From assembly GCA_014381035.1 (NCBI GenBank), contig JACMIS010000590.1:1-13926 (forward strand): DNA of 13,926 nt, written 5' to 3'. The DNA comes from Armatimonadota bacterium. Lineage in GTDB: Bacteria; Armatimonadota; Armatimonadia; Armatimonadales; Armatimonadaceae. The translations under genes and the position numbers were made by a program. This document shows positions 1-8,413 of the stretch, one piece after another; position 1 is the first letter of the stretch, and every line of letters begins with the position of its first letter. The notes under the pieces were generated by a model. The model was not told the origin of the DNA. It searched no databases and was given only the letters and a program-made list of their open reading frames with translations.

Positions 1-441
1 GAACGGGGAATGCGTGATCCCAATACAGGTTTGAGTCCCTATACGGGTCCCCGTCTACCCGGTGCCGGCAACGCGCCGGTTGGCAAGGCATTGGCTATCA
101 TTGACCAGCCATCCAGCACCGTCGCTCTGGCGGAACTTTGGGCGGTCGGGAATGGCGACTGGGCGGCACTCGGGTATGTCGGCGGACCACATGCTTCCAC
201 GATTGCCGGGTGTGACATCTGGAAATTCGCGGGTCGCAAAATCAACGCACCCACCCCGACAGACACGCTATCGGTGCCCTGCGCGGGTCTGCAGGGGCTT
301 GTACCGACGGGAGGGCACGTCGGCGGTGCGAACTACCTGATGGCAGACGGCTCCGCCAAACATCGCCGCTGGGGCGATATCCGGCAGAATGACTTCGTGG
401 CTTTCAAACTGAGGAAGCCTACCGTCACCTTCACGCCGTAA
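1..441 (+). CDS. H-X9-DG (DUF1559-like) prepilin-type protein, C-terminal part, 5' truncated by window edge
   Basis: The frame is open from base 1 and stops with TAA at 439-441, so only the last 146 residues are seen; the ATG at 10 is probably internal. Near the C-terminus the sequence HVGGANYLMADGSAK has His, exactly nine residues, then Asp-Gly. This is the H-X9-DG signature that ends DUF1559 (SBP_bac_10) proteins, which carry a type IV-pilin-like N-terminal methylation signal in Planctomycetota, Armatimonadota and relatives. The N-terminal prepilin segment would lie upstream of the window and is not visible. Such proteins are presumed surface or pseudopilin-like; their exact role is unknown and I do not infer one. 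Family assignment rests on the C-terminal motif and the preceding beta-rich, Gly/Pro-rich body. A strong hairpin follows 16 nt after the stop, so this is probably the end of its transcription unit. Confidence 0.75.
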   Translation, partial: ERGMRDPNTGLSPYTGPRLPGAGNAPVGKALAIIDQPSSTVALAELWAVGNGDWAALGYVGGPHASTIAGCDIWKFAGRKINAPTPTDTLSVPCAGLQGLVPTGGHVGGANYLMADGSAKHRRWGDIRQNDFVAFKLRKPTVTFTP

Positions 442-457
442 TATATCGCCGAACGAT

Positions 458-500
458 TCAAACGAAAGGGGCATGGGGGGGAAATGCCCCTTTCGTTTGA
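458..500 (+). terminator. Perfect 17-bp hairpin after the H-X9-DG gene
   Basis: Arms 458-474 and 484-500 are perfectly complementary over 17 bp around a 9-nt loop that begins with six G. It sits just after the stop at 441. There is no U-run after the stem (TTGACT follows), so it may be a terminator that does not depend on a U-tract, or an mRNA-stabilising hairpin. The structure is seen directly; the terminator role is inferred. Confidence 0.6.
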
Positions 501-529
501 TTGACTCTGTACGGGAGTGCGGTTGCTAC
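501..529 (+). promoter_or_regulatory. Possible promoter of the GH38 gene
   Basis: TTGACT at 501-506 matches a -35 box in five of six positions. With a 17-bp spacer, 524-529 reads TGCTAC, a weak -10 element. The -35 abuts the end of the preceding hairpin, and the -10 falls in the loop of the next inverted repeat (509-542). This is plausible as the start of the mannosidase transcript, but the -10 is poor. Confidence 0.3.
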
Positions 530-542
530 ATCACTCCTGTAC
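509..542 (+). repeat. Inverted repeat just upstream of the GH38 start
   Basis: The arms GTACGGGAGTG (509-519) and CACTCCTGTAC (532-542) pair over 11 bp with one G-T wobble, around a 12-nt loop. The repeat ends 13 nt before the ATG at 556 and covers the putative -10 region. It could be an operator, a leader hairpin, or a second terminator, since a run of five T follows at 551-555 before the ATG. Confidence 0.5.
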
Positions 543-555
543 CTGACTGATTTTT

Positions 556-3500
556 ATGCCATATCACCGACCGCGAATCTCTCCTCACCAGAATCCGCTT
601 TCTGTTGACCACTCAAAAGACACTGTTTCGATCTTCTCGCGCACTGGCGTGCGAAACACGATTGCGCTGGTCACTTTTGTCGCACTGGCGTGCGGGGGAA
701 CCGATCAAGCGGTATACGGACAGACGCCCCCAATAGTACCTGCCACACAAGCCGTCCGCGCATCCGTGAATCGCCCTGTCAATCTTTCCGGCCAGAAGAC
801 GCTCTATGTGGTGACCTATTCCCATCTCGATACCGAGTGGTGCTGGACATACCGCCATAGCATTCAGGAATACATCCCCGACACACTGACGGAGAACTTC
901 AGCCTCTTCGAGAAATATCCCGATTACGTTTTTAACTGGACCGGGGCGAGTCGGTATCGTTTTGTCAAGGATTATTATCCGGAAGAGTATGCGCGGCTGA
1001 AGCGGTATGTCGCGGCGGGTCGCTGGATACCGACCGGGTCGGCGTGGGACGAGAATGATGCGATAGTGCCGTCGCCGGAATCCATCATTCGTAGCGTGAT
1101 GTATAGCAACCGCTGGTTCCAAAAGGAGTTTGGCAAGACCAGCAATCAGTACATGATGCCGGATACTTTCGGTTTTCCCGCTTCCCTGCCCTCCATTCTG
1201 GCACATTGTGGTTTGAAAGGCTTCTCGACCAAGAAACTCACCTACGGCGCGGGATCGGCGGTCGGCATCCCGTTCAATGTCGGGCGTTGGGTCGGTCCGG
1301 ATGGGAGATCGGTAATCGCGGCATTGAATCCCGGCGACTATCGTACTCGTATAACGGAGGACCTTACGCAAAGTAAACCGTGGCTAGCCCGGCTGGAAGC
1401 AAACGGCAAATCGTCCGGTATCTTCGCCGACTATATGTACCACGGCAACGGCGACCTCGGCGGTTCGCCGGGAGTGGAATCGGCCGGATGGCTGCAACGA
1501 AGCCTCGCCGGGGACGGACCGGTACAGGTTCGTGCCGGGGGCGCGGATGACCTGTTTCATGACATCACTCCCGAACAGGCGATTGGGCTTCCCGCCTATC
1601 AGGGCGACCTGCTTCTGATTCAACACTCGGCGGGTTCGATCAACTCCGGCGCGGCGATGAAACGCTGGAACCACCGCAACGAACGTTTAGCCGACGCCGC
1701 CGAACGCGCCGCGGTGAGTGCCAGCCTTGTCGCCGATAGCCCGTATCCCACCGAACGATTGACGCAGGGTTGGCTTCGTTTTCTCGGCGGGCAGATGCAC
1801 GACATCTTACCCGGTACCTCGATTCCCGCCGCGTATGAATTCGCCTGGAATGACCAGGTGATTGCGCTCAACCAGTTCGCCGATGTCGCCACGCACGGGG
1901 TCAGTCAGATAGCGTGGCAGATGGATACCCGCACAAAAGGCGTCCCGCTCGTGGTTTACAACCCGCTCTCTACCGAGCGTGACGATGTTGTGACCGCCGA
2001 GGTGGTTTTTCCCGGTACCGCGCCCGCGAATATTCAGGTTTTCGGACCGGACGGCAAGGAAGTCCCGGCACAACTCAAGAGTCGGAAGGGGAATCGCATC
2101 GCCGTGCTGTTTCTGGCACGCGTTCCCGCCGTAGGTTGTGCCGTGTTCGACGTGCGCCGCGCAACCCACCCTGCTACGCGGGGTCGTTCCCCGCTTCAGG
2201 TCACGACGGAAGGTATGGAGAACGCCCGGTACCGGTTGCGTCTCGACGCGAATGGCGACATCGCGAGCATCTTTGACAAGGCGGCACGCCGCGAAATATT
2301 GTCCGCACCGATGCGCCTCGCCTTCCTGCGGGAGAAACCGAAACAACATCCGGCGTGGAACATGGACTGGGAAGACCGTCAGAAACCGCCGGTCGGTCAT
2401 GTGGACGGTCCGGTCACGGTGACGGTCCGGGAAAACGGTCCGGCGCGGGTTGCCTTGCAAGTCGAACGGTCGGCGCATGGCTCCACGTTCCGTCAAACGG
2501 TCCGGCTTTCGGCGGGTACTGCCGGAAACCGTGTCGAGTTTGTCACCGATGTAGATTGGCGGACCGCCGAAAGTAGTCTGAAAGCAGTCTTCCCGCTGAC
2601 CGTCTCCCATCCCGAGGCGACCTATAACCTCGGGGTTGGCACCGTTCGGCGGGGAAAGAACGAACCAAAAAAATACGAGGTACCCGCCCAGGAGTGGTTT
2701 GATCTAACGGACAAGACGGGCGGGTACGGCGTCTCGGTTCTGAACGAAGCCAAGTACGGCTCGGACAAACCTGACGATAGCACGTTGCGCCTGACACTCC
2801 TTTACACCCCCGGCGTTCGCGACCGCTTCCAGCATCAGGCAACACAGGATTGGGGGCACCATGAGATTCTCTATGCGTTGCAGGGGCATAACGGCGACTG
2901 GCGTGCCGCTCGCACAGCCGATCAGGCAGCGCGATTAAACCAACCGCTCCTTGTTTTCCAGACGCCTTCGCATGGCGGAGAGCGCGGGCGTGTTTTCTCG
3001 TTGCTCACGCTGAGCACTCCGGGAGTCACGGTCGCTGCTTTGAAAAAGGCGGAAGACTCCCAGGAAGTGATCGTGCGTTTGTTCGAACAGGACGGCAAAC
3101 CGGCTTCCGGTGTCCGCCTGAAGATGGCGACCCCGATCATCGGCGTCCGGGAAGTGAACGGTCAGGAGCAGGAAATCATTCCGGATGGTAAGGTGGGGAT
3201 TCGAAAGGGGGCATTGGTTTTCGATATGAAGACGTATCGCCCGCGTGCGTTCGCACTCACTCTCAAAAGTCCTCCGATCCCCCCCCCATCTCGGGAGAAC
3301 GTCATGCTCTCGTTGCCGTTCGATGTTCGTGCGGCGAGTTCCGGCAAGGGGGAAACAGACGGGGCGTTCGACACGCAAGGGCGTTCGTACCCCGGCGAAC
3401 TGTTACCGGCGGTTCTGGAGTCCGGAGGCGTGACATTCCGGTCGGGTTCCTCCGGCGCGACCGCGGTTGCGTGCGCGGGGCAATCAATCCATCTTCCCGA

Positions 3501-3987
3501 CGCCGCATCGTCCGCCAGTCAGTACGTATACCTGTTAGCCGCTGCCGAAGCCGACATACAGACGACGCTTCGTTTCGTCGGGAAAGCGGGCGAATCAGTA
3601 TCTGCTCCTCTAACGATTCAGAGCTGGGACGGTTATGTCGGTCAGTGGGATACCCGTCTCTGGAAGGGCGTGGTACCGGAGAAAGATGCGGTATGGAACA
3701 ACAAATATGCCGGGTTGAGTCCCGGCTACATTAAGCGACAACCCATCGCCTGGTACGCCGACCATCTGCGGTTGAAAAATGGCGCGAATGACCCTTATCA
3801 TTTCTGTTACCTGTTCCGCTACGCCGTCCGTGTACCGAAAGGCACCGAAAGTATCGTTCTTCCTGCGGATACCCGAATCCGCATCTTCGCCGCGACGCTC
3901 TCGGATCAACCGGCCGATGTGTCACCTGCGTACCCCCTTTACGATGACCTTTCCTCCGAAAGACCATCCGCGAATAATCCGTTATAA
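556..3987 (+). CDS. Exported glycoside hydrolase family 38 alpha-mannosidase
   Basis: 1143 residues. The N-terminal third has the GH38 catalytic signature: SHLDTEWCW with His90 and Asp92 as zinc ligands, then MMPDTFGFPASLP with Asp203 as the likely nucleophile and zinc ligand. Next come the conserved stretch LLIQHSAGSINSGAAMKRWN (about 353-372) and GGQMHDILPGTS (about 411-422), where His415 is the fourth zinc ligand. The rest (about 450-1143) is the beta-rich mannosidase middle and C-terminal region. The family hydrolyses terminal alpha-mannosidic bonds from N-glycan-like or other mannose-containing glycans. Residues 31-56 form a hydrophobic export signal (TIALVTFVALACGG...VYGQ); Cys46 in VALAC is only a weak lipobox, so signal peptidase I cleavage near AVYG-Q is equally possible. 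Start: ATG 556 has no clear Shine-Dalgarno sequence and leaves about 30 residues before the hydrophobic segment; GTG 649 is an alternative that would give a short signal peptide. It appears monocistronic and meets a convergent gene 45 bp away. Confidence 0.93.
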   Translation: MPYHRPRISPHQNPLSVDHSKDTVSIFSRTGVRNTIALVTFVALACGGTDQAVYGQTPPIVPATQAVRASVNRPVNLSGQKTLYVVTYSHLDTEWCWTYRHSIQEYIPDTLTENFSLFEKYPDYVFNWTGASRYRFVKDYYPEEYARLKRYVAAGRWIPTGSAWDENDAIVPSPESIIRSVMYSNRWFQKEFGKTSNQYMMPDTFGFPASLPSILAHCGLKGFSTKKLTYGAGSAVGIPFNVGRWVGPDGRSVIAALNPGDYRTRITEDLTQSKPWLARLEANGKSSGIFADYMYHGNGDLGGSPGVESAGWLQRSLAGDGPVQVRAGGADDLFHDITPEQAIGLPAYQGDLLLIQHSAGSINSGAAMKRWNHRNERLADAAERAAVSASLVADSPYPTERLTQGWLRFLGGQMHDILPGTSIPAAYEFAWNDQVIALNQFADVATHGVSQIAWQMDTRTKGVPLVVYNPLSTERDDVVTAEVVFPGTAPANIQVFGPDGKEVPAQLKSRKGNRIAVLFLARVPAVGCAVFDVRRATHPATRGRSPLQVTTEGMENARYRLRLDANGDIASIFDKAARREILSAPMRLAFLREKPKQHPAWNMDWEDRQKPPVGHVDGPVTVTVRENGPARVALQVERSAHGSTFRQTVRLSAGTAGNRVEFVTDVDWRTAESSLKAVFPLTVSHPEATYNLGVGTVRRGKNEPKKYEVPAQEWFDLTDKTGGYGVSVLNEAKYGSDKPDDSTLRLTLLYTPGVRDRFQHQATQDWGHHEILYALQGHNGDWRAARTADQAARLNQPLLVFQTPSHGGERGRVFSLLTLSTPGVTVAALKKAEDSQEVIVRLFEQDGKPASGVRLKMATPIIGVREVNGQEQEIIPDGKVGIRKGALVFDMKTYRPRAFALTLKSPPIPPPSRENVMLSLPFDVRAASSGKGETDGAFDTQGRSYPGELLPAVLESGGVTFRSGSSGATAVACAGQSIHLPDAASSASQYVYLLAAAEADIQTTLRFVGKAGESVSAPLTIQSWDGYVGQWDTRLWKGVVPEKDAVWNNKYAGLSPGYIKRQPIAWYADHLRLKNGANDPYHFCYLFRYAVRVPKGTESIVLPADTRIRIFAATLSDQPADVSPAYPLYDDLSSERPSANNPL

Positions 3988-4032
3988 AAACCACCCCTGG
4001 AGTAACATACCTGTGCCTTCCCGGACGCTGGC

Positions 4033-4701
4033 TCAATCGAACGGCAAAAGCGGGGGCGGCAATACCCTGCCCGCAGTCTGACAGGCAGCGAAATACTCCT
4101 GTACCGCCGTTACATCAAAGGGGATATTGTCCGCGGATGGAAAAGATGTCGGCGAAAAGGAGACGGGCGGTGCGGATAGGGCGAGTGTTGCGATAAGCGT
4201 TTCCAGCAGAAAAGCGTCTTCGCCGGATGCCACGTGCAACCCCGCCGCATACGGGGCGAGCGGCAGTTTTTGCGGAACCAATATTTCCAGCGAGGGATAC
4301 TTGCCCGATTCGTGCGCTCCCCACAACACCGTCTTTTCCTCTTCACCGAGCACCGGCACGAAATCATCCCGGTGCGCCCACCGTTTCGTATTGAACCTCA
4401 GTAAAGCAGTGCCGGGAAGCGCGAGCGTGATGGTGCGGTGAAATGCCAGCAGAACATGACCGTACCCTTTTTCCTGTTTGTCGCGCAGAAGTGGGGTTTT
4501 CGGCATGGGCGACAGGTGAACGAAATCCGCGAGCCCCAGTTTTGTCTTGCGCCGGATCGCCGAGGGGCGGGGAAGAATCGGATGTTTGCCCCGCGATAGT
4601 TGCGTCGCCGAGAGCAGTTCCCCCGTATGGAGGAGATAGGGGATATGGAAAAGCGGGGTTGCATGCCACAGAAATTGTGCGTCATCGTTCACGCCCTTCA
4701 T
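4033..4701 (-). CDS. Putative DarT/DUF4433-like ADP-ribosyltransferase, orphan
   Basis: 222 residues, ATG at 4701-4699, no clear Shine-Dalgarno sequence. No function can be assigned with certainty. The order of motifs resembles DarT (DUF4433), which ADP-ribosylates thymidine in single-stranded DNA. An N-terminal WHAT-x-LFHIPYLLHTGELLS (about 12-31) matches the His-x-Thr...leucine-rich helix...Gly-x-Leu opening. FVHLSPMPKTPLL (60-72) resembles the DarT stretch YFxPRSPML, with Lys68 where DarT has Arg. YPSLEILVPQKLPL (135-148) resembles the ARTT segment ending in EhLV, making Glu139 the candidate catalytic glutamate. The protein is about DarT length. No macrodomain DarG antitoxin lies beside it: the neighbours are a convergent glycosidase and divergent topA. 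It could be a solitary toxin, a DNA or RNA modifier, or an inactive relative. The likeness was judged by eye. Confidence 0.5.
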   Translation of the reverse strand: MKGVNDDAQFLWHATPLFHIPYLLHTGELLSATQLSRGKHPILPRPSAIRRKTKLGLADFVHLSPMPKTPLLRDKQEKGYGHVLLAFHRTITLALPGTALLRFNTKRWAHRDDFVPVLGEEEKTVLWGAHESGKYPSLEILVPQKLPLAPYAAGLHVASGEDAFLLETLIATLALSAPPVSFSPTSFPSADNIPFDVTAVQEYFAACQTAGRVLPPPLLPFD

Positions 4702-4846
4702 TGTAGTGCATTTTGCAAACTGTTAGCGCATACGATAGAATCCGCCGCAGCCTATCGCTCGCACCGCACCGCTTGCGGAACTTCGGCGAAACTTGTATCG
4801 TCATTGTAGCGTTATACATATTATAAGGAGCGCACATCCGTCTGTT
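4702..4846. promoter_or_regulatory. Divergent intergenic region between the DarT-like gene and topA
   Basis: These 145 bp must hold both divergent promoters. For topA, TTGCGG (4773-4778), a 17-bp spacer and TATCGT (4796-4801) is the best-spaced but weak candidate; the AT-rich ATACATATTATAAGG just downstream is another possible -10. No convincing minus-strand promoter was found. AAGGAG (4825-4830) is a good Shine-Dalgarno core, but it lies 16 nt before the topA ATG, which is longer than usual. Confidence 0.35.
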
Positions 4847-7171
4847 ATGGCAAAAAATCTTATTATTGTTGAGTCTCCCGCAAAAACCAAGACCTTGAAA
4901 GGTTTTTTAGGCAAGGACTATGCTGTCGAAGCCTCTATGGGACATGTTCGCGACTTGCCGAAGTCGCCGATCTCTGTGGATATTGAAAACGGCTTCGCGC
5001 TGACGTACACCACGATTCCTGACCGCAAAGATGTACTCGGGAAGTTGGCGGCGGCGGCGAAAGGCGCGACGACCGTGTACCTCGCTTCTGACCCGGACCG
5101 CGAAGGGGAAGCGATTGCGTGGCATATCGCCACCGCACTGAAGCTCAAGCCCGCACAGATCAAGCGGATTCAGTTCAACGAAATCACCAAAGGGGCGGTG
5201 CAGGAAGCCCTGAAAAACCCGCGCGACATCAACCTCGGGCGCGTGGACGCGCAACAAGCCCGCCGTGCTCTGGACCGCCTGGTGGGGTACAAGGTTTCGC
5301 CGATCCTGTGGGCAAAAGTAGCTAAGGGAACGTCGGCGGGGCGCGTGCAGTCGGTCGCGGTGCGCATCATCGTGGACCGCGAGCGCGAGATCAAGGCGTT
5401 CGTGCCGCAAGAGTACTGGACCCTGACCGCGACCCTGACGCCGCAGAACGAAAAAAAGCCGCAAGCCTTCGACGCCGGGCTGACGCAGTTCAACGGCAAG
5501 AAGATCGAACTCAAGACCGAGGACGAAACCAACAAGGTTCTGACAGACTTGAAGGGCGCGATCTACACGGTCGCCAAAGTCAAAAAATCGGAGCGGCAAC
5601 GCCGCCCGACCGCGCCGTTTATTACGTCCACGATCCAGCAGGAAGCGGCGCGGAAGTTGGGCTTCTCCTCGAAACGAACGATGAGCGTCGCCCAGCAACT
5701 GTACGAGGGGATCGACCTAGGTGCGGACGGCGGTCAGGTCGGTCTGATTACATATATGCGTACTGACTCGACCCGTATCGCTGCCGAGGCGCAAGCCGAA
5801 GCACGGCAGTTTATCCTGACGAGCTACGGCGAGCGGTACGCACCCGCCAAGCCGAATGTGTATAAAACCAAGGGTTCGGCACAGGACGCCCACGAGGCGA
5901 TCCGCCCGACCTCGACGTTCCGCGAGCCGGACGCACTGAAAAATAAACTATCGAGCGATCAGTACAAACTGTACCGCCTGATCTGGCTCCGCTTCGTCGC
6001 GTCGCAAATGACACCGGCGATTCTGGACGTGGTGGCGGCGGACATCAACGCCAACGCATACACGTTCCGCGCGGCGGGCTCGACCATCAAGTTCGACGGA
6101 TTTCTGCGCGTGTATTCCGAGGGCAAAGACGAAGCGACCGCGCCGAACAAGCAGACCGATGCGGACGACGAAGAAAAACCACCATTGCCACCGCTGACCG
6201 AGGGACAGACGCTCGACTTGCAAAAACTGTTGCCGAAACAGCACTTCACCGAGCCGCCGCCGCGTTTTTCGGAAGCGACTCTGGTTAAGGCATTGGAGGA
6301 GCAAGGCATCGGGCGACCGAGCACGTATGCGTCTATCATCTCGACTGTGCAGGATCGCGGCTACGTGGAACTCAAGGAAAAACGGTTCTATCCGACCGAC
6401 TTAGGGTTCGCCGTGACCGACTATCTGGTGAAGAACTTCGAAAAGATCATGGACGTCGGATTCACCGCCGACATGGAAGACCGTCTGGACAAGATCGAGG
6501 AAGGCGAACAGGATTACGTCTCCCTAATGAAAGCCTTTTACGACCCGTTCGCGGACACGCTCAAAAAAGCGGATAAAGAGTCGGAGAAGATGGTCGAACA
6601 GACGGATAAAATCTGCCCCGACTGCGGCAAGCCGCTCATCAAGCGGGTGTCGCGGTTCGGCGCGTTTTACTCCTGTACGGGTTACCCGGAGTGCAAATAC
6701 CGACTGGACGCGAAAGCGGAGGCGGGCAGTGCGGACGGCGAACCGGCACCCGCCCCGGTCGAGTTCGATATTCAGTGTCCGAACTGCGGCAAGAACCTTG
6801 TGGAGCGCATGGGGCGGTTTGGCAAGTTCATCGCCTGTCCCGGCTATCCGACGTGCAAGTATATCCACAAGGAAAAACCGGTCAGCATCGGGGTGAAGTG
6901 TCCCGGCTGTAAAATCGGCGAGCTGGGCGAGAAGAAATCGCGTATGGGGGTTTTCTATCCCTGTAACCGCTACCCGGAGTGCAAGTTCTCGCTGTCCGGC
7001 AAGCCGCTACCGGAGCGTCCGTGTCCGGCGTGCGGTGGTCTGCTTCATGAGACAGGCTATCGGGGACGGATCACGGGAATCAAGTGCGCGAACCCGGAAT
7101 GCTCGTATGTCGAAAAGTTCGCGGGGGGCAAGGCGGGCGAGACAGCGGCGGCAGAAGCAGACGCGGCATAA
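4847..7171 (+). CDS. topA: DNA topoisomerase I (type IA)
   Basis: 774 residues from ATG 4847. The frame is open upstream to a TTG at 4793, but the protein clearly begins MAKNLIIVESPAKTKTL, the usual TopA N-terminus. The Toprim domain has Glu9 in VESPAK and the metal-binding Asp82-x-Asp84-x-Glu86 in SDPDREGE. The catalytic tyrosine is Tyr303 in GLITYMRTDSTR. Four C-terminal cysteine zinc fingers follow, each about 30 residues with CPxC...C...C: starting near residue 590 (CPDCGK), near 643 (CPNCGK), near 685 (CPGCK) and near 725 (CPACGG). The enzyme relaxes negative supercoils by cutting and rejoining one strand of single-stranded DNA and is normally essential. The length and architecture are standard for bacteria. 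A hairpin follows at 7176-7199 and the next gene is convergent, so topA is probably transcribed alone. Confidence 0.98.
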   Translation: MAKNLIIVESPAKTKTLKGFLGKDYAVEASMGHVRDLPKSPISVDIENGFALTYTTIPDRKDVLGKLAAAAKGATTVYLASDPDREGEAIAWHIATALKLKPAQIKRIQFNEITKGAVQEALKNPRDINLGRVDAQQARRALDRLVGYKVSPILWAKVAKGTSAGRVQSVAVRIIVDREREIKAFVPQEYWTLTATLTPQNEKKPQAFDAGLTQFNGKKIELKTEDETNKVLTDLKGAIYTVAKVKKSERQRRPTAPFITSTIQQEAARKLGFSSKRTMSVAQQLYEGIDLGADGGQVGLITYMRTDSTRIAAEAQAEARQFILTSYGERYAPAKPNVYKTKGSAQDAHEAIRPTSTFREPDALKNKLSSDQYKLYRLIWLRFVASQMTPAILDVVAADINANAYTFRAAGSTIKFDGFLRVYSEGKDEATAPNKQTDADDEEKPPLPPLTEGQTLDLQKLLPKQHFTEPPPRFSEATLVKALEEQGIGRPSTYASIISTVQDRGYVELKEKRFYPTDLGFAVTDYLVKNFEKIMDVGFTADMEDRLDKIEEGEQDYVSLMKAFYDPFADTLKKADKESEKMVEQTDKICPDCGKPLIKRVSRFGAFYSCTGYPECKYRLDAKAEAGSADGEPAPAPVEFDIQCPNCGKNLVERMGRFGKFIACPGYPTCKYIHKEKPVSIGVKCPGCKIGELGEKKSRMGVFYPCNRYPECKFSLSGKPLPERPCPACGGLLHETGYRGRITGIKCANPECSYVEKFAGGKAGETAAAEADAA

Positions 7172-7175
7172 GAGC

Positions 7176-7199
7176 TGCCGGGGCGGAAACGCCCCGGCA
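7176..7199. terminator. GAAA-tetraloop hairpin between topA and the convergent operon
   Basis: The arms TGCCGGGGCG (7176-7185) and CGCCCCGGCA (7190-7199) are perfect complements around a GAAA tetraloop. It starts 4 nt after the topA stop and lies 16 bp beyond the end of the opposite-strand operon, so it can serve both. No U-tract flanks it on either side. The structure is seen; the terminator role is inferred from position. Confidence 0.65.
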
Positions 7200-7215
7200 A
7201 TCGGGTTCGGACCGG

Positions 7216-8388
7216 TCATACCCGGCTGTGTATCGCGGAAGACGTCTTAAAGAACCAGCCCGATTCTTGCGCCTTTTTTCCCTTCGCCTTCTCCCACATG
7301 CGGCTTTGCTGAACCAACTCGCCGTTTTTCAACGTATATACAGTGCGCCAGTGTCCGTCCTCATTCTTGTCGTTCTTCGCCGCCTCGACGATGGTCACCG
7401 TTCCGGGCTTGGAAACTTCGATGGTCGTCCCCTTCTCGTCGGTGAAGACCGTCGTGCGTGCGTGCCCCGCAACCCGCGCCACTTCCAACCCCTTCCGTGC
7501 CGCCAGTTCGCCCAGTGCAGCCATGCTTTTCCCCATCGCTTCCGCCGAAATACCGTCGACATAGGCGCGGGTAATCGTCCTGCCGTCCCCGTTCGAGTAA
7601 TTCCACACGCGGGGCAAGCCCGACGTGAAAATGTAGCGGCTTGTCGGCGGGGTGCCCCACTTGTCACTCCACGGGGACGGCGACGTCGCGAACTTTTGCA
7701 CCGTGTTGTTCACGCGGAGCATCGGCGGGGCGATGAGTTCCGTTCCGATGTCGCCTTTTTCCAGGTTGATAGGCTCGATAGTCAACCCGGCTTGACGCGC
7801 CACCGACTCGAGGACAGTCACGAGACGCACTTTCCGCGCTTCCACGGTCAGGCGGGTCGTGTCAGGAATAGTATCGTCCACTTTGATTTGCACCCCGGAC
7901 GCCCGCGATAACGCTTCCGCCGCTTGTGCCACGGTCGCGTTCTCGAACTTGACATCCACCTTCTTCTGGAGCGGCGCGAGACGCCTGGCGCGTTCGATGG
8001 TTTTACGCAGAGCGGTGCGCGATTTTTCGAGCGACGTGACGCGCGACTCCGCAGTCCGCAGTTCCGCCTGGTCACCGCGAGATCGCGCCTTGTTTACGGA
8101 TTCTTTCGCTTCTTTGATTCGCTCGTCAAGATGTCTGGCTTCGTCATCGAGTGCTTCGACCGTGCTGGAACTGCTGAAACCGTCGTAGCCGTCGAGCGAG
8201 AACAACACGTCACCGTCCTCTGGCTCGCCATGGTAGAACGGCATAAACGGGGCGGGTTGCGCAAACGGGATCAATTCGTCCTCGGGCTGTTGCACGGCAT
8301 AGGCGGTGCCGGACAAAAGAGCGGGTAAGAGTGCCGCCGTGAGTGCGGCGTAGCGAACGGACTTTGTACGGAAATTTTTTTGATACAT
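7216..8388 (-). CDS. Exported coiled-coil protein with an STN/secretin-N-like domain
   Basis: 390 residues, third gene of the minus-strand sigma operon. ATG 8388 is preceded by AAGG at 8398-8395 with a 6-nt spacer, a good ribosome site. A typical signal peptide (KNFRTKSVRY then AALTAALLPALLSG) ends at about AYA-VQQ (residue 31). Residues about 76-140 are charged and heptad-like (DDEARHLDERIKEAKESVNK and on), a probable coiled coil. Residues about 141-207 (VDVKFENATVAQAAEALSRA through LTIEPI) have the pattern of the STN domain shared by secretins and TonB-dependent transducers: VDVxFxN, a helix, a short strand xGVxIxVD, then LTVEA, helix, GLTI. No TonB plug, barrel or secretin pore follows, and about 210-390 is unrecognised. 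The protein is 25 nt downstream of the transmembrane gene, suggesting a periplasmic partner or target of that sigma system. STN assignment is moderate, export is firm. Confidence 0.7.
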   Translation of the reverse strand: MYQKNFRTKSVRYAALTAALLPALLSGTAYAVQQPEDELIPFAQPAPFMPFYHGEPEDGDVLFSLDGYDGFSSSSTVEALDDEARHLDERIKEAKESVNKARSRGDQAELRTAESRVTSLEKSRTALRKTIERARRLAPLQKKVDVKFENATVAQAAEALSRASGVQIKVDDTIPDTTRLTVEARKVRLVTVLESVARQAGLTIEPINLEKGDIGTELIAPPMLRVNNTVQKFATSPSPWSDKWGTPPTSRYIFTSGLPRVWNYSNGDGRTITRAYVDGISAEAMGKSMAALGELAARKGLEVARVAGHARTTVFTDEKGTTIEVSKPGTVTIVEAAKNDKNEDGHWRTVYTLKNGELVQQSRMWEKAKGKKAQESGWFFKTSSAIHSRV

Positions 8389-8413
8389 CTTTAACCTTTT
8401 ACCTTCTTGATTT

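Noticed and set aside
613..1371. 252-codon minus-strand reading frame
   Set aside because: It lies wholly inside the GH38 gene on the other strand, and its composition is that of an antisense shadow. It shows no recognisable motif.
1807..2610. 267-codon minus-strand reading frame
   Set aside because: Antisense to the GH38 C-terminal region; Arg-rich, low-quality composition typical of a shadow frame.
4907..5698. 263-codon minus-strand reading frame
   Set aside because: Antisense to the topA catalytic core, which is certain from its motifs.
7084..7911. 275-codon plus-strand reading frame
   Set aside because: Begins inside topA and runs antisense through the STN-protein gene; no domain, Arg/His-rich shadow.
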